Part shown: piece after piece, positions 23,651 to 36,383 of the stretch
Position numbering within the stretch: the stretch's first letter is position 1
Layout: each line of letters starts with the position of its first letter
Origin: Epiperipatus broadwayi
Lineage: Eukaryota; Onychophora; Udeonychophora; Euonychophora; Peripatidae
Direction of reading: 5' to 3'
DNA length: 64,000 bases
Assembly: GCA_028023455.1 (NCBI GenBank)
Contig: JAQFVV010006836.1
Coordinates: 243,596 to 307,595, forward strand
Position numbers and translations under genes: made by a program
The notes under the pieces: model-generated
Told to the model about the DNA's origin: nothing
Database searches by the model: none
What the model saw: only the letters and a program-made list of their open reading frames with translations

Positions 23651-24910
23651 AATACTACATTAACTGCCAGATTGAAAAACAGATAAAATTTACATACAGC
23701 TTTTCTAACTCTAGACACATTTTATAGCCATTCATATAATTTTGGTTTATTTTTTAATCATGTGATTGTATTACCTAGTCTAAATTGTTCAATCCATTGA
23801 AATAAAATAAAATTAACCTTTTATAGTCGAATATTAATGCAAGATCTTTACAAAAATAAAAATATTATTTTTCTTCAAGTATGGAGATTAGCATTAGTAT
23901 AACATCAGAAAAATCCATTAAATTTTTATTTTGTGCCAAGTAAAGCCTTTTATGAGTTAATGAGTTCATAGATTTTTCTTTAACATGTTCAGCTTAGAGA
24001 ATATTTTGTTCTTTGAAATGTGTTTATTCTCAGACTTTTTAGGTGTATTGGATATTTTATTATTTAAATTCTTTTCAGCGTTAGTTGTTTGATATAGATG
24101 TTGAGTTTTCAAATATTGCTGAGTAACAAATAGATATAGCCTCTGAGTTAATTTTATATGATATCCTCTGAGTTAATTTTATGTGATAGTAATAAGCAGT
24201 AATTGACCATATATTGTAGTCACAATTAAAGAGAGATTTTTAGTAGGAAGCACTATAATCAATATTCTAGAATTATGTGCTTTTTCTAAATTCTTTTTTT
24301 TTTATTCTACAATGAGAATTTTAATTTACTGGCAAGCAAATGCATCTAGTTTTTTTGATTATCAGAAAAACTACAATAATATAATATTCTGTAAAAATAA
24401 AGTTATTTACTGCAACTTCTAACTCATAGGTGTTTATGTGACCTATGTTTTCCACATTAGAAGAAAAAGGCCTTTTAGAATAATTGTTATAGACATCTCA
24501 TTCAACACCACAAATTGCTTTTTCATTTTTTAAATTTCATAGAAATTTACTTTATATTTAGAATAAAGGACATTTTGTAAGTATTTGAATTTAAACTAAT
24601 TCTTTCACTACAAAAGTAGATTTTGGAAGTAGAAGTATGCATTATGTATTCTATCTACCCTTTAATATAAAATATGCTCTTTCATAACAAATATGCATGA
24701 GAACATGCACACATTAAAATTTTACTACAACAATTATTCATTTTGTAAAGAACTTTGTTATTAACTTTGTCTTATTCAAAGAATTCAGATTAATATTATT
24801 AATTTTATTAAATATAGTTCAGGTTTTTTTAAAACAATGTTTTTAATTTGTTGTAAGGACATTTTTGTCACATATTTTCTTTTTATTGTTTTTGTGGGCG
24901 ATTTATTCAT
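23651..24910. other. AT-rich DNA
   Basis: No gene or RNA recognised. A short imperfect duplication (CCTCTGAGTTAATTTTAT) occurs near 24,139-24,182. Confidence 0.45.
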
Positions 24911-25036
24911 TTTAGCTATTGTATTATTTTTTTCCATGTGTCAAAGCATTGACTGCAAAGTGAACCCGGGCCAGCTGCTTGAAAGGCAGCTATGCTGACC
25001 ACAAGACCACCAATGCTTGACTTTAGCTACTGTATT
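24911..25036 (-). repeat. Minimal tRNA-Gly-derived SINE, copy 3
   Basis: An imperfect 15-bp direct repeat, TTTAGCTATTGTATT and TTTAGCTACTGTATT, flanks 24926-25021. The minus-strand body (25016 to 24946) begins GCATTGGTGG, has anticodon stem GCTGC/GCAGC with loop CTTTCAA, and a damaged T arm. Resemblance to tRNA-Gly(TCC) is clear. The tail is TGACACATGGAAAAAAA. Confidence 0.85.
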
Positions 25037-26483
25037 TTTCTCAACTAGATAGCTTCTAGAAAATATAGAAAATTAAAAAAAAATACTTTCTTTTCAAAGT
25101 ATTATCACTTATCTTTCAATTACTGAGAAATATTACTTTCTTTGCAGTTGATATTTATTTTTTAAAGAATAAATTTTTGGTCATTTGAATAATATAGCAA
25201 TAATTTGGTTAGGGTTTAGAATTTCAATTATTTTTTTCAGTTTTAATGCAAAGTAGAATTTTTCATTTTAGTACAAATTGTTATCCCCCCCCCCCTCCCA
25301 AACTATTTGCAAGTTCAATTGATAAAAACTCATTTTCTTTATTAATGCTGAATTATTAGTGGAACTAGTCTGCAATGTACTTTATTATTTACGCTAACTG
25401 CTCAAATGAAACACATAACATTTTAAAAACATTCAATATGACATTTCTCACAAAAAAGTATCTTTAGATAAAATTAAAAGTATACTCTTATTATTTATAT
25501 TTTTTGAGCAATATTTGTTCTCATGCTCACAATCTGAATTTGAATCCATGTTCATATGTGGATAATTTTTTTAGTGTATCAGGTAGCTAAGAATTTTTAA
25601 TTTTTTTAAAAATTTAATTTTTTTTTTATATGTAGCTGCTGGCTGATAGCAAGGTATTTATACAATTATTATTCAATAAATTTATACTTAGATATTTTTA
25701 TTGAAAAATGAAGATCTCACAGTTAATCTGGATTGATCAAATGATTGTCAGAGAGTTGGTTTTAAAAATAAAGAAAAATGATTGTCACCTTATACAGCTT
25801 TCACAACCATTTTGTTTCTATGAAAACTAAACTCATGATTTATTTCTTTATTTATTTTTGTTGCTAAACAGTTATTACTATACTGTATAAAAAATTTATT
25901 TTATTAAAATAATAATTATAGATCACCAAATAACAGGTCTCTTTCATATCAGCAACTAAGTATTAATTGTTAGTAAATGATGAAAGTATTAATTTCTAAA
26001 AGCTTTTTATGGATATTTTTCAAGTTTTTAAATGAGTAATAACGTGAATGTAACAAAGTACATTACAAGACTAGTTGTCACATGACTTTTCACATTGTTG
26101 ATTTGATGTCAGAATTATTTTGTTATACCAAAAAATTAGGTTGACTTTAAAATATTAACATGTTCATTTTTTAACGCTATTATCTTGCACAATGCTATAA
26201 AAGTAAAAACGTTGTCATTGAATTGATACACACCTATATAGAAAAAGTCCAATTTGATAAATTCCTTCATTTGTAATGCTATCTAATTTTTATTGGTTAA
26301 TCATCATTTATTTATTTAATTTTACGCATCATATGTTCTGACTAAAAAATTACACAGCTAATGGAGAGAGAAGATATTGAAGGTACTTTAGAAAAATTAA
26401 TTACATAATTATATTTAATTTACTAGCACATTACTCATATGAAATTTTAATCAGAAGATAATTAAATTCTATAAATATGTGGT
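25037..26483. other. AT-rich DNA with a poly-C run
   Basis: A C-rich tract lies at about 25,284-25,298. Nothing else was recognised. Confidence 0.4.
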
Positions 26484-26870
26484 GTTATGTTGTTTTAATA
26501 CCTCAATGATGTTTTTTTATTGAGGTATTAAAACAAAATTATAGTGCAGAAGTATAGGGTATAATTCAATTCTGATTAACAAATTAATTATGCATAATAA
26601 CAAAGATTATGCAAATATGAAAATTATACCAAGTATGCTAATTTTCAAAGAGGGAAAGGTGAGAATCAATTGCGCTGTAATGTTGTTTTAATACCTCAAT
26701 GATGTTTTTTTAGTTGAGGTATTAAAACATTATAGCACAGATATATAGGGTGCAATTCCTTTTGACTAAAACAATAGTTATACATAAAAACAAAGATTAT
26801 TTCTAATATGAAAATTAAACCAAGTGTGCTATTTTGCAAAGAGGGAAATGTGAGAATCACTTATGCAAAT
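26484..26870. repeat. Tandem ~193-bp unit with 16-bp perfect hairpin
   Basis: Two units. Each begins with the stem TGTTTTAATACCTCAA, a 13-14 base loop, and its exact reverse complement: 26491-26535 and 26684-26729. Downstream blocks (AACAAAGATTAT, CCAAGT, CAAAGAGGGAAA, GTGAGAATCA) recur in both units, with about 80-85% identity by eye. The stems are better preserved than the spacer between them. Confidence 0.9.
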
Positions 26871-28383
26871 TAGAAGAGCAAAACAAAAACTGCAAAATTG
26901 TAGTAAAGGTGTGAATAGTGGAGCATAGATCAGAGGTGCACATTTGTGCAATCAATGGTGCATTAAAATGCAGAGTTAAAAATGAAGGGTTTTTTAGTTT
27001 TGATTATAAGTACAGACAGCATTATGGTTCAATACTATGAAACTTGCATGTATAGATTACTGCTGAGAAATGTGTATTACCATAGTAGAGGAATGCAAGA
27101 AGATTTTCTATTTATAGTTTCTAGTTAATTAAAGTTAGAATAACCAGAAAAACACCAATTGACGTTATTAATATTTACTAATATCGTATACATTCAATTC
27201 AGAGCAAAAAAACTGTTTTGTTAAATTTAAACTTGATTTGCGTATTTCTTAATTGTTATTAATATGTATACAGCTAGCTTAGGCCAATCTGGCCCCTGTA
27301 TAAACCATATCTCATCATTATTCCACTTTGAAAAGATAGTAAAAATTACTGAAACAATTCAGCGTTTTTAAAATAATCATTTTTAAAAATGTATATAACT
27401 GAGCAACATTTTTATAAAGTGTAAAGCTTAACTTTGGTTGAAATTTTTTATATATATTTAGCGATTTTTTCAATTTCCTTCCAATGTATATTTAAATGAA
27501 ATTGACTGCCAGTTTTAAATGTATGTTGTTGTTATTTTTTTTCTTTTGACAATTATATTTTAAGTTAAAATTAGCTTTTATTGTATTTCAAAACAGCATG
27601 TTTGAAATTTTAACTGTTTCCATGATCACGTGATTCCATTAATTTGTACCTAAACCAAATTAATTTTTTATTTAGAAATTTGATCTTTTTCTATATAAAA
27701 TAGCAAATTTGACTATCGTCATGAAGTTTTGACAGGTGTTACATTCTGATATATTGAAGAAACTTTCTCTCTTCCTGTATCTGACAGATTAAATTTAATC
27801 AAATTTTTATTATAAAAATAATTACATCAACAAATAACCATTTCCTTTTAGAATCGTATAAAACTTTAAATACACTGGGATTGGCAGTTTGATATTAATT
27901 ACTGAATAAAGTTAATTAATACAATTTCATTAATTAATCTTTTATTGTTTCAGTTTTGTTTCTATTTCAAAGAACATTAATTGTTAAACATTAAAACCAT
28001 GCTGGTATTACAAAGAAAACTTTTAGCTACATTCGATATTAACCCACGTGTATATATGTTTAAACTTTAAATTAAAACATATTTTGCCAAAAAGTCTTTA
28101 AATAGCCCACTGAGAAGTATAAAACTCTCTTCAATATCTTTCATTGAGGAATAATGAAAGAAAAATACATCATTTGCTAGATTTAGTAAAACTTTGCTCA
28201 GTTTTCCATCGCTGCGTTAACTTGCACATAAAAAATAGCTAGATATCCATTTACCAAACAGATGGTTAGTTGGGATGGCTAGACAATTATCTAAAAAAAA
28301 AATCAAAATAATTAAGTTAGAATATGTGAATAAACTGATTATGTACAAGTCAATCATACTATATTAAATTTACTTAATATATA
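26871..28383. other. AT-rich DNA without recognised features
   Basis: No supported gene, RNA or repeat. Confidence 0.4.
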
Positions 28384-28770
28384 GGGTATATGAGCACAGA
28401 CTTTCACATGACTCACCACTCTCCACACTATCTCATAACACTGATACACTTGAACACATATATGTTGAAAAGATAAATAATCACCAATATACATATTTCA
28501 TGCTAAACCAGCAATCATCAGTTGGTCCAGATTACCATCTCTACACATATATGCTATAAGTGCTCAGATATATATTAAGATAGCCAAACCTCATACCTTA
28601 ATGGACAGGCTTCAATCTACTTCACACTCCAACTCTTCCACCATCCATCCAATTGAAAATCAGATGATGGAATGCTCAAAGGCCACCATGAGACTAAGAT
28701 TCTTGTCACACCCATGTTGATCTAAGGTCAAACTAACCCCTCATGTACAGGACATAATCCATTTAATACA
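28384..28770 (-). repeat. Family A repeat, copy A3
   Basis: The reverse complement aligns with 60-450 nearly end to end, starting with a TGTACATGAGGGGT block and ending with GTCTGTGCTCATATA. It is the cleanest single family A copy and carries the most intact ribozyme motif. Confidence 0.9.
28483..28526 (-). ncRNA. Hammerhead-ribozyme-like motif, family A copy A3
   Basis: Minus strand, in order: ACCAA, CTGATGA, a 15-base stem II segment, GAAA, TATGTAT, A, TTGGT. Stem I ACCAA/TTGGT is five perfect pairs. Stem II TGCTG/TAGCA gives five pairs (one G-U) above a T-T mismatch. Stem III is ATA/TAT around TG, and the cleavage triplet would be AUA. Every invariant core base of a type I hammerhead is present. 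The tiny stem III is the form known from dimeric hammerheads in animal retroelements and satellites. Self-cleavage is predicted, not shown. Confidence 0.7.
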
Positions 28771-30600
28771 TTTAATTTAGTTATATTTTTAAATATGAAA
28801 TCCTGAAATACATTATGCTAAAAGAATGACAGTTTAATGGCAAACTCTGGTCATATGTTATTGCTTATTGGAAAAGAACTTAATACATATGAACAAACAA
28901 AACTTTAAATTATATAATATATATTAAATAATAACAATATAGACTCAAAGTCGTAAACATTAGTTATTATTTTTTATTTTTTTCCCCAAATATTATTAAT
29001 ATAATTTTTATTGTATAGAGTATTTCTAAGATATTCAACTTAATATAGATTGTCAAATTTTTATAATTTGACCTTGGGTGTAATTCATACTTCCTGACAC
29101 TTAAAAACGCTTCAATTAAGAACAAAATTTATTACAAAAATCATCATCTCTGCTTAGATGATAATATATATATATATATAATTCTATTATGATATGTCAA
29201 ATTTGTAAAGTGTAGAGTTGACATTTTTCTAAAACATTTTTATAGATCTGTTTCTTAATTTAAAATTAAAAAACAACCATCTGATCAGAAGTTTTTCAAT
29301 GTAATTAGAAAGTGTCATATTTATATAGTAATATAAAACCAAAACTTCCATTTAGTTAACTGAATATATATAGAAATTAGGATAATCATAGGCAAAAAAC
29401 ACATATTTAAAATCATTTTAACACAAAACAAAGGTCATACATATCTTTTCACCTTGTAAGCTGTTTCTAGTATTAATAAAATAAAAATCATTTTGTTTAT
29501 TCAAAGTTTTGTATATTTATATCCATTTTAGTAAATAATAAATTCTTTAAAACTATATTTATATATTTTTTATTTTATATAATCAAAATTTTTCCTTATA
29601 TATTTTACTAATTGTTTGCTCCATGTACACATATATACTTAGCATACATTTTTTAATGAATGTAGCTAATATTTAGGGAATTTTTATATTTTATGATTTT
29701 TATAAAGTATGATTTTTGAATAATTACAATTAAATAACTCTAGAATAAAATGATAAAAATTCCCATTGCTTTATAAAATTAGAATTACAGCATTATGAAC
29801 TATAGCACCACAAATAAAAACCTTTCATAATGCACAAGCTTAAAAAATGCATGAGTGATTTTAAAATATAATGGTCATTTTTAACATTGGGAACTTTCTA
29901 TAGTTACTCTATGATATCAATATTTTTTAAATTTACAAAAAGAAACTGATTTTATAGATTAAATGTAGAATTAGAAATTATTACAAAAAAGTTAAAGATA
30001 TCACCTGTAATTATAATTTATGATAAATAATAATAATCAATCATCCAAAAGAAAAGGATTATATTTAAAAGTATAAATTAAGCAGCAAATAAAAAAATTG
30101 ACACAAGCTTATCCAGATAAAATTAAACTTTTCAATTTTTCAGGAATTTTATTTCAAAACTAATTTTAAATATTTACTGGATGCAAAAACTCTGCAGAAA
30201 CAGCAACAGTAATTTTTTTTGTTTTTAAAGTACTCTATTAAAAACAATCATGTAATGCTAAATACAGAAGCTGCTTTAATTTATGAATAAGAACTTAAAA
30301 AATTACTGCCAATTATTCATCATCATTTATTTAAAAATTCATTAATAAGCAGAAAGCAGTTCACATGCAAAGAACACAGTTTTCTAACTCTATTTTATAT
30401 AGTCTCATAGTACTTTAAATACCAAGCTGACAAAGTAAAATTCTTACCTATATATAGTTCTTATAATTTTTAATCACCCAATTACTTATTTTTTTGCACT
30501 TTTGCCAATTGTTTTATTATAAATTTGGAAAAAAATTATTACATTTAATTGTTTAAACAAGGTCAAATATGCAATGGAGCTACCACATGACCAGATATTA
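28771..30600. other. AT-rich DNA without recognised features
   Basis: No supported feature. Confidence 0.4.
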
Positions 30601-30639
30601 TAAACTCTCTAGATCTAAGTCCAGATTTTAAATAAACAT

Positions 30640-31060
30640 ATCAGAACTTTATTAGCAACAATGTAAAATTTTTTATAGCAACAAGAACACAACAGCTTCA
30701 GAAAAAAATCCAATTCCTAAGCAAACATACAGAAAGGTCATCAGCAGTGATGAACAAATTCTCCATGGTAACCAAAGTATAGTCAGATAATATTACTTTC
30801 TCCAAAGGTCAAACTACAAATTTTAAAAATCCCCATAGCAATAAAGATATAACCTCAAATAATATCAACACCTTAAGAAACCAAAGTTCAAATCTTAACC
30901 AAACAGATGGAAATGTCAACAATGATGCACAAATTTTCCAGATTAACCAGGAAATAGATTCAAATGGTATTACTGGCTCCAAACATCATAGTACAAGTTC
31001 TAAAAAACAAATGCAAATATTATCAGCAATAATGTACAAATATTCTATAATAATAATAAT
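30640..31060 (+). repeat. ~90-bp tandem repeats at the LINE 5' side
   Basis: Variants of CAGCAATAATGTACAAATTTTC recur near 30,650, 30,740, 30,830, 30,917 and 31,020. A second block with ATTACT..CTCCAAA recurs about 180 bp apart. These could be repeated 5' UTR units or an asparagine-rich part of ORF1. Confidence 0.5.
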
Positions 31061-32159
31061 GTAATCCCAAACACTCCAAGATCAATTCCAAGTTTTTGCA
31101 AAACTACTCTCAATGACATCACATATTTGAATTTAAATATACAACAGTTCCATCCACCTCCCACCATTGACTGGATATCAGAAACACTAGTAAATATTAG
31201 TGATAGATTTTTCAGTATTATTCCCTGGATTCATTATACAATATTAAAGAGATTTTCTTCACCCCAGTCTGTGTGCTATCAGTCACTGCTATGAATGTAT
31301 CTCTCTACAAGTTCTGTTGGAAAATTCAGTATGATGCCCTTACAATGCATGGATTGTGGGATTCAATCAGTTGGATAGCTGATCATCTAAATCCTAAGTA
31401 TCTAGCAATTGAAATTTTTCCAGGTTACCTAAAGGGAACCCTTCCAAAGTCAAATCAAAACACTTGAAAACTATGTGTTGATAACAGTTGATGCAATTCA
31501 GAACAACTACAGCACTGGGATGTTGAAGAATATTTATTTCGGATGCACCCCACAAGTTTTCCAGTGGATGATGCAGCCCTTTGGCAAAGTTATCTTCTTC
31601 CAATCAATTCTTCTCAAGGATATCCCTGTATCTATTCCAAGCAACAGTTACAAATTTAAAGTTCAACTGCATCCAAAGATTGCCTGAATACAATTCCTAT
31701 CTAAATTCTTGACCAAGAGGCAACTTTATTTTATACATTCATGGTCTAAAACCTCAATGCTATGCTCATGGAGAGAGGAGTCATTTTGCAATTCAGTGTT
31801 TGAATCTACCAGTCACATCTCCATCAAGAACTATTACTAAAACAAATTTGCAAACAATCAGCCACCAATTAAAATCTGGCTATTCCTTAGCTAAGTCCTA
31901 CAACAATAGCCAACCTGATAGTTAAACAAGATCACAGCTAGCCCCCCATTCCATTTCAGATGTATAACTCATGTCAATGAATTCCACAGTCATGTCCAAA
32001 CAAATTTTCAGTATATCCCCATTATATATGCACTGTTAACATCACATATAGAATTTAGTCAAACTGCTACTCCCCCCTGATGCAACAAGAATGCCAGGTT
32101 GTATCATGAATGCCCAGCTTCCTCTTGAGATGGACTGACATCAAAATTCAGCACAGACT

Positions 32160-32263
32160 CAACAGACCATAAGAAATAAAACTTCAATAAACATCATGGA
32201 AGCAATTGTATCAACAGACCATAAAATAAAACTTCTATAAACATCATGGAAGCAATTGTATCA
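32160..32263 (+). repeat. 52-bp tandem duplication in the LINE
   Basis: CAACAGACCATAA to CAATTGTAT is repeated with few changes at 32160-32211 and 32212-32262. Confidence 0.9.
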
Positions 32264-32599
32264 TGCCTATTACCAATACCACTTCCCCCTTCACATTTAA
32301 TAAAAGGAAGAGAAAATATGGTCCTAAGGAAAATCAACAACAAAAAAATCAAATGATACAGACCACATATCAGTGAAATTACTGACAACCCCAAATCACC
32401 ATCTCACTGTACTACCCTGATTACTCACTTTATTTATCCTCCAAACCAGAACAAACACCATCCCAACATGAACCCCTTCTAACCAAACTGATCAATCACC
32501 CTCATTAGCAATTGATCAACAAAAAATTGCACCCTCTGATATTCCATATTAGCAGACTCAAATACCATTTCAGAGTCTCTTGCTGTGTCAAATAATTCC

Positions 32600-33260
32600 T
32601 CTGACATCATTAACCTTCTTCATACTCCAAGAAACTAAAAATAATAGGACTAAATGTTCACAATCTCAATTTACCATCAAAGCTATATTAATCACAGAAG
32701 TGAATTACTATCATTCAATCTCATATCCTCAGATTACTGAAAACCAAAATATACAGAGGATCTTGAGTTGATCTCACAATTATCTCCATAGACATGGCTT
32801 CTGTGTTTTCTCCAAAAATACTTCTTCATCATCAATGGACACTGATATTATTATCACCTTTGATTTCCTATTCAAATTACTTAAAATTCTGTATATTGAT
32901 GGAAACTTACTAATTATCACTTTTCACCATGATACTGTTTCACTAAACATAGTATTCATCTATATCCCTCTGGCCCTACAGTCATCACATATATCATCCA
33001 AACAATCAATTGGGTGATTTCAATCTGGATTAACAAACTTTTATCTATAAATGGCTTTATCTCTTAAACTTCACCACTAATGAGTACACAGGGGTTTTTA
33101 CTACCTGATTCAATTATTTTTCACAACAACCAGCATGCAACATTCATCTATCGATGTTTATTCTCTTCAATGTTGGTGTTGAATTATCTAATAGGACTTA
33201 AACTTAACTCAATCCATTATCAGACTACTCTGCCCAAGTAGTCACATTTAATCTTAATGA
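32600..33260 (+). pseudogene. LINE ORF2 endonuclease domain (broken)
   Basis: The frame through 32,644 shows GLNVHNLN, then stops, then LGDFNLD at about 33,010 and SDYSAQVVTFN at 33,220. GDFN and SDH are the metal/phosphate-binding and catalytic motifs of the apurinic-like endonuclease that nicks target DNA. The catalytic histidine is replaced by tyrosine. Several in-frame stops interrupt it. Confidence 0.7.
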
Positions 33261-33949
33261 ACTCCAGGCAACAATCATTCAATTATGTAAAACAATACAT
33301 GTGATTCTTCCCTCATTTACTACTGAGTACATGTTTTCCAAATCCTACATCATGTTGAACAAGCTATACTAAGTGGCTATAGATCCAGTTCAGAAGTATT
33401 TTGCCTTAATACACATATTATCATTTAATATACAACATAAAATGATGAAAACTCTCACCTGTGTCTTGTAACATTGGCTAATGAGTTACATAAGCAAATT
33501 TCCACTACTAATCCCACCCACCAAATACCAACAGTTAATCAAGCTCATTCAAATTTACCATCAAGGAAAGATTTTCCAAACCCAACATCATATGTGGACA
33601 AGAGCATACATATGCTGAGTGTTGGATCACCCATCCTCATCAAAGGTCCCTATGGTGCTTCAAAGTGATTTAGGTGTAGGTACTGGACATAATATAATTC
33701 ACCCAAATATCGGCATATTAAAATAAACTTCAGACCCATGATGTATTCACTCCAAGGGTATACTGTTTTGGACTACTAGAAACTACTAAGTCTTTACAAA
33801 CCAATCAATTTGTTGCCAGACTTGCTACTATTGAAAACTCTTGTCACCTTGGGTTTCATGGAATTCCTGCATTCATCTTAATTATTTCACTATGCTGTAT
33901 ATTTATGATCTGGACAATGTCCTATCCCAGAGAATATACTATGTAAAAG

Positions 33950-34520
33950 GTTTGTATTCAATTGCCATAGTGCCTTTCACTAAAAAACTTGATCTAACCA
34001 ACTTCAGGTCTATCTCCATGGTTCCACTAGTCATTAAGAATACTTGAAAATGTAATCAAGAATCAACTTGAGCCACACATATTTTCATTATTGTCATATC
34101 TACAGTTTTCTAAGAAAGCTCCATCAGCCAAGCACCACTCAGCTCAGTTTAAAAAATAAAAAAAACACAGTCCCATTGCAGTCTAGCTTGATCTATAGTC
34201 AGCTTTTGATTCCATCTAACCCTACTTATTCAAATGTTGACTAACACCACCATCCCATCTAATCTGTTATACCTAACTTCCACCCTCATTTTCAATATTG
34301 AGTTACATATCACTCTTAATAGTAAAAATTTTTCATCCTTCAATCCCAAATGGTCAATCTGACAAGGATCACCCATAAGCTCATTATTTTTTACACTCTA
34401 TATAAATCCACTTTTACAACAAAAACAGAATAAAATTACCAGAATTCAAATTTTACATATCCAACAATACATACCCTGCATAGCCTATGTGAATGACATC
34501 ACTGTCTTCCAGTCTTCTCA
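33950..34520 (+). pseudogene. LINE ORF2 reverse transcriptase domain (broken)
   Basis: FRSISMVPLV near 34,000 is the fingers motif. A degraded AFDS block lies near 34,200. QGSPISSLF at 34,363 is palm motif QGxxxSPxLF. IAYVNDITVF at 34,480 holds the active site, with YVND in place of YADD, so both key positions are altered. The frame is the same as the endonuclease domain, with stops before QGSP and after the active site. Confidence 0.75.
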
Positions 34521-34748
34521 GAAATAGTCCCCATATTACAAACCATTTTTAATGACTACACAGCAATCTACAAACTGCACTTTAATCACCCAAAAACCAC
34601 TACATGAATTCTATTCATAAAGAAATCATGTTCCCAAGTTTTCCAAGGAAAACCCATTTCATTCTTAGGCTTTCCCATTTACAAAGGCTTCCTTGGTATA
34701 AGCCTCACAATAGAAACCATGTTACAATATTCTGCATAGCAAATTACA

Positions 34749-35057
34749 AACTCACTTTCTAAGGCATATCTGTCAATTTAATCCAAGATACAGCTGCTCA
34801 ATAATCTTGTTATGACAAAAATTGCATATTATGTACCTATTATCAAATTTTCAAAGATGTTCATTTCTGCCAACAACTCCATATGCAATAAATTGCCCTG
34901 GAACTCACTTTCTAAGGCCTAAATGTCAATTTAATCCAAGCTACACCTGCTCAATAATCTTGATATGACAAAAATTGCATATTATGTACTTATTATCAAA
35001 TTTTCAAAGATGTTCATTTCTGCCATCAACTCCGATGTGCAATAAATTGCCCTGGAA
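34749..35057 (+). repeat. 163-bp tandem duplication in the LINE
   Basis: The segment from CTCACTTTCTAAGGC to AATAAATTGCCCTGG occurs twice, starting at 34751 and 34914. The 163-bp offset shifts the reading frame, consistent with the later knuckle lying in another frame. Confidence 0.92.
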
Positions 35058-36254
35058 CTTCAAGACTGTATCAATATCCATAAAGCAGCAAAACTGCCAA
35101 CTCTGTACAATGATCTAAGCTTGCTCATCATTTGGGTGTTCTATACATAAATAGTCATTACTTTAATGGCAGCTATTATCAACTGGTTTTTAAACCTCCA
35201 GTATCTGCTGAAAGTAACCCCATGAATAATCCTCCTTGTTCAACACTATATTTCACAAATCTTATTTGCTCACTCCTAAGTATAACCAACCAGATCAGCT
35301 TCTCCCACAATTACAAGTACATTTACTGGCAAACATATAATCAGCTTTATCCAGACCCTAGCAATGATTACTTCCTCCCCATGCTTGAAATAAATAACCA
35401 TTGACATTTCTGCCAATTTCAAAAAAATTGCACTAGAATCAATGTGTTTTGACTTCTTAATTAGACTCAACATGCATGTACTTCCAATATCATTTTTTCT
35501 GCAATATCATTATCTGTACATAAGTATTGAACAATTCTGTGGGCTATGCCACAAAGCGGAGGAGACTGCACTAAATGTCACATGGCAAATTATGTTAAAT
35601 GCACACAGGCAGCTTGCTATTTCCACCCACTACATAATTCAATGTTTCCAAAGATTACACATTCCTGCAGTACACTCAGCCATATTTACCCCTGTTTGCC
35701 TTCTGGTGTACTCATTGCACCTTCTTGTTTGACAACAACCCAAGGAGGCCTCCAATCACATTTCTCAATAAATTACACCAACTAAAATTATGAGTAACAA
35801 CATAGCTCTTTGGAAATTTTTGTGGCAACTGGTCACTCATTAGAGACTGTACAACTTTTAAGCAGCCACAACTACAGCAGTCAGTACTAATAGCCTTCAT
35901 GGACATTTCATTTACTTCATAATACAACTAGCTAAATGAAACACTATGTTCCAGACACTTATTACAATAGTTCAATACCACAGAAGGCTATCTAACTGGA
36001 TGACTCAAGCTCAAAGCAAATGAATTTTATTTCAAATGTTATGAATATTTCTTTTTTTATATATCCAATACCATATCATTAATAACAATCAGGTACATTA
36101 ATTACCAATGTTTATATTGTACTATAATCAGCAATGTTAATCAAATTTATATAACAAACAATCATTATACTTGCAATGCCTTTGTGACCCTGACAAAACC
36201 CTTGCAAAACATAAACCTACATTTTTTGTCAATAAAGTATATTGTTGAAACCTA

Positions 36255-36325
36255 ATTATAATAATAATAATTAAACCACCACCACCACCACCAACAACAA
36301 CAACAATAACAACACCAATAATAAT

Positions 36326-36383
<58 letters not shown>
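36255..36383. repeat. Compound trinucleotide microsatellite
   Basis: AAT, ACC, AAC, AAT and ATC triplet runs follow one another, ending in (ATC)n. The minus-strand frame with a poly-methionine start is an artefact of this run. Confidence 0.97.

Larger units (their letters stand above)
30600..35950 (+). mobile_element. Decayed APE-type LINE retrotransposon
   Basis: The region is richer in C and much poorer in G on the plus strand than the flanks. From 32.6 to 34.5 kb all landmarks lie in the same reading frame: a GLNVHNLN start of an APE endonuclease at 32,644, GDFN at 33,013-33,024, SDYS (for SDHS) at 33,220-33,231, NFRSISMVPLV near 34,000, QGSPISSLFFTLYINPLL at 34,363, and YVND (for YADD) at 34,486-34,497. 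A C-terminal CxxC...ET...H...C knuckle lies near 35,538-35,600 after a frame change. Upstream, 31.2-31.7 kb has open pieces that may be ORF1. Many stops, three internal duplications and lost catalytic residues show it is dead. The clade was not assigned. Confidence 0.8.

Noticed and set aside
36137-36382. Open frame starting with a run of methionines
   Set aside because: It is the translation of the (ATC)n and neighbouring trinucleotide repeats.
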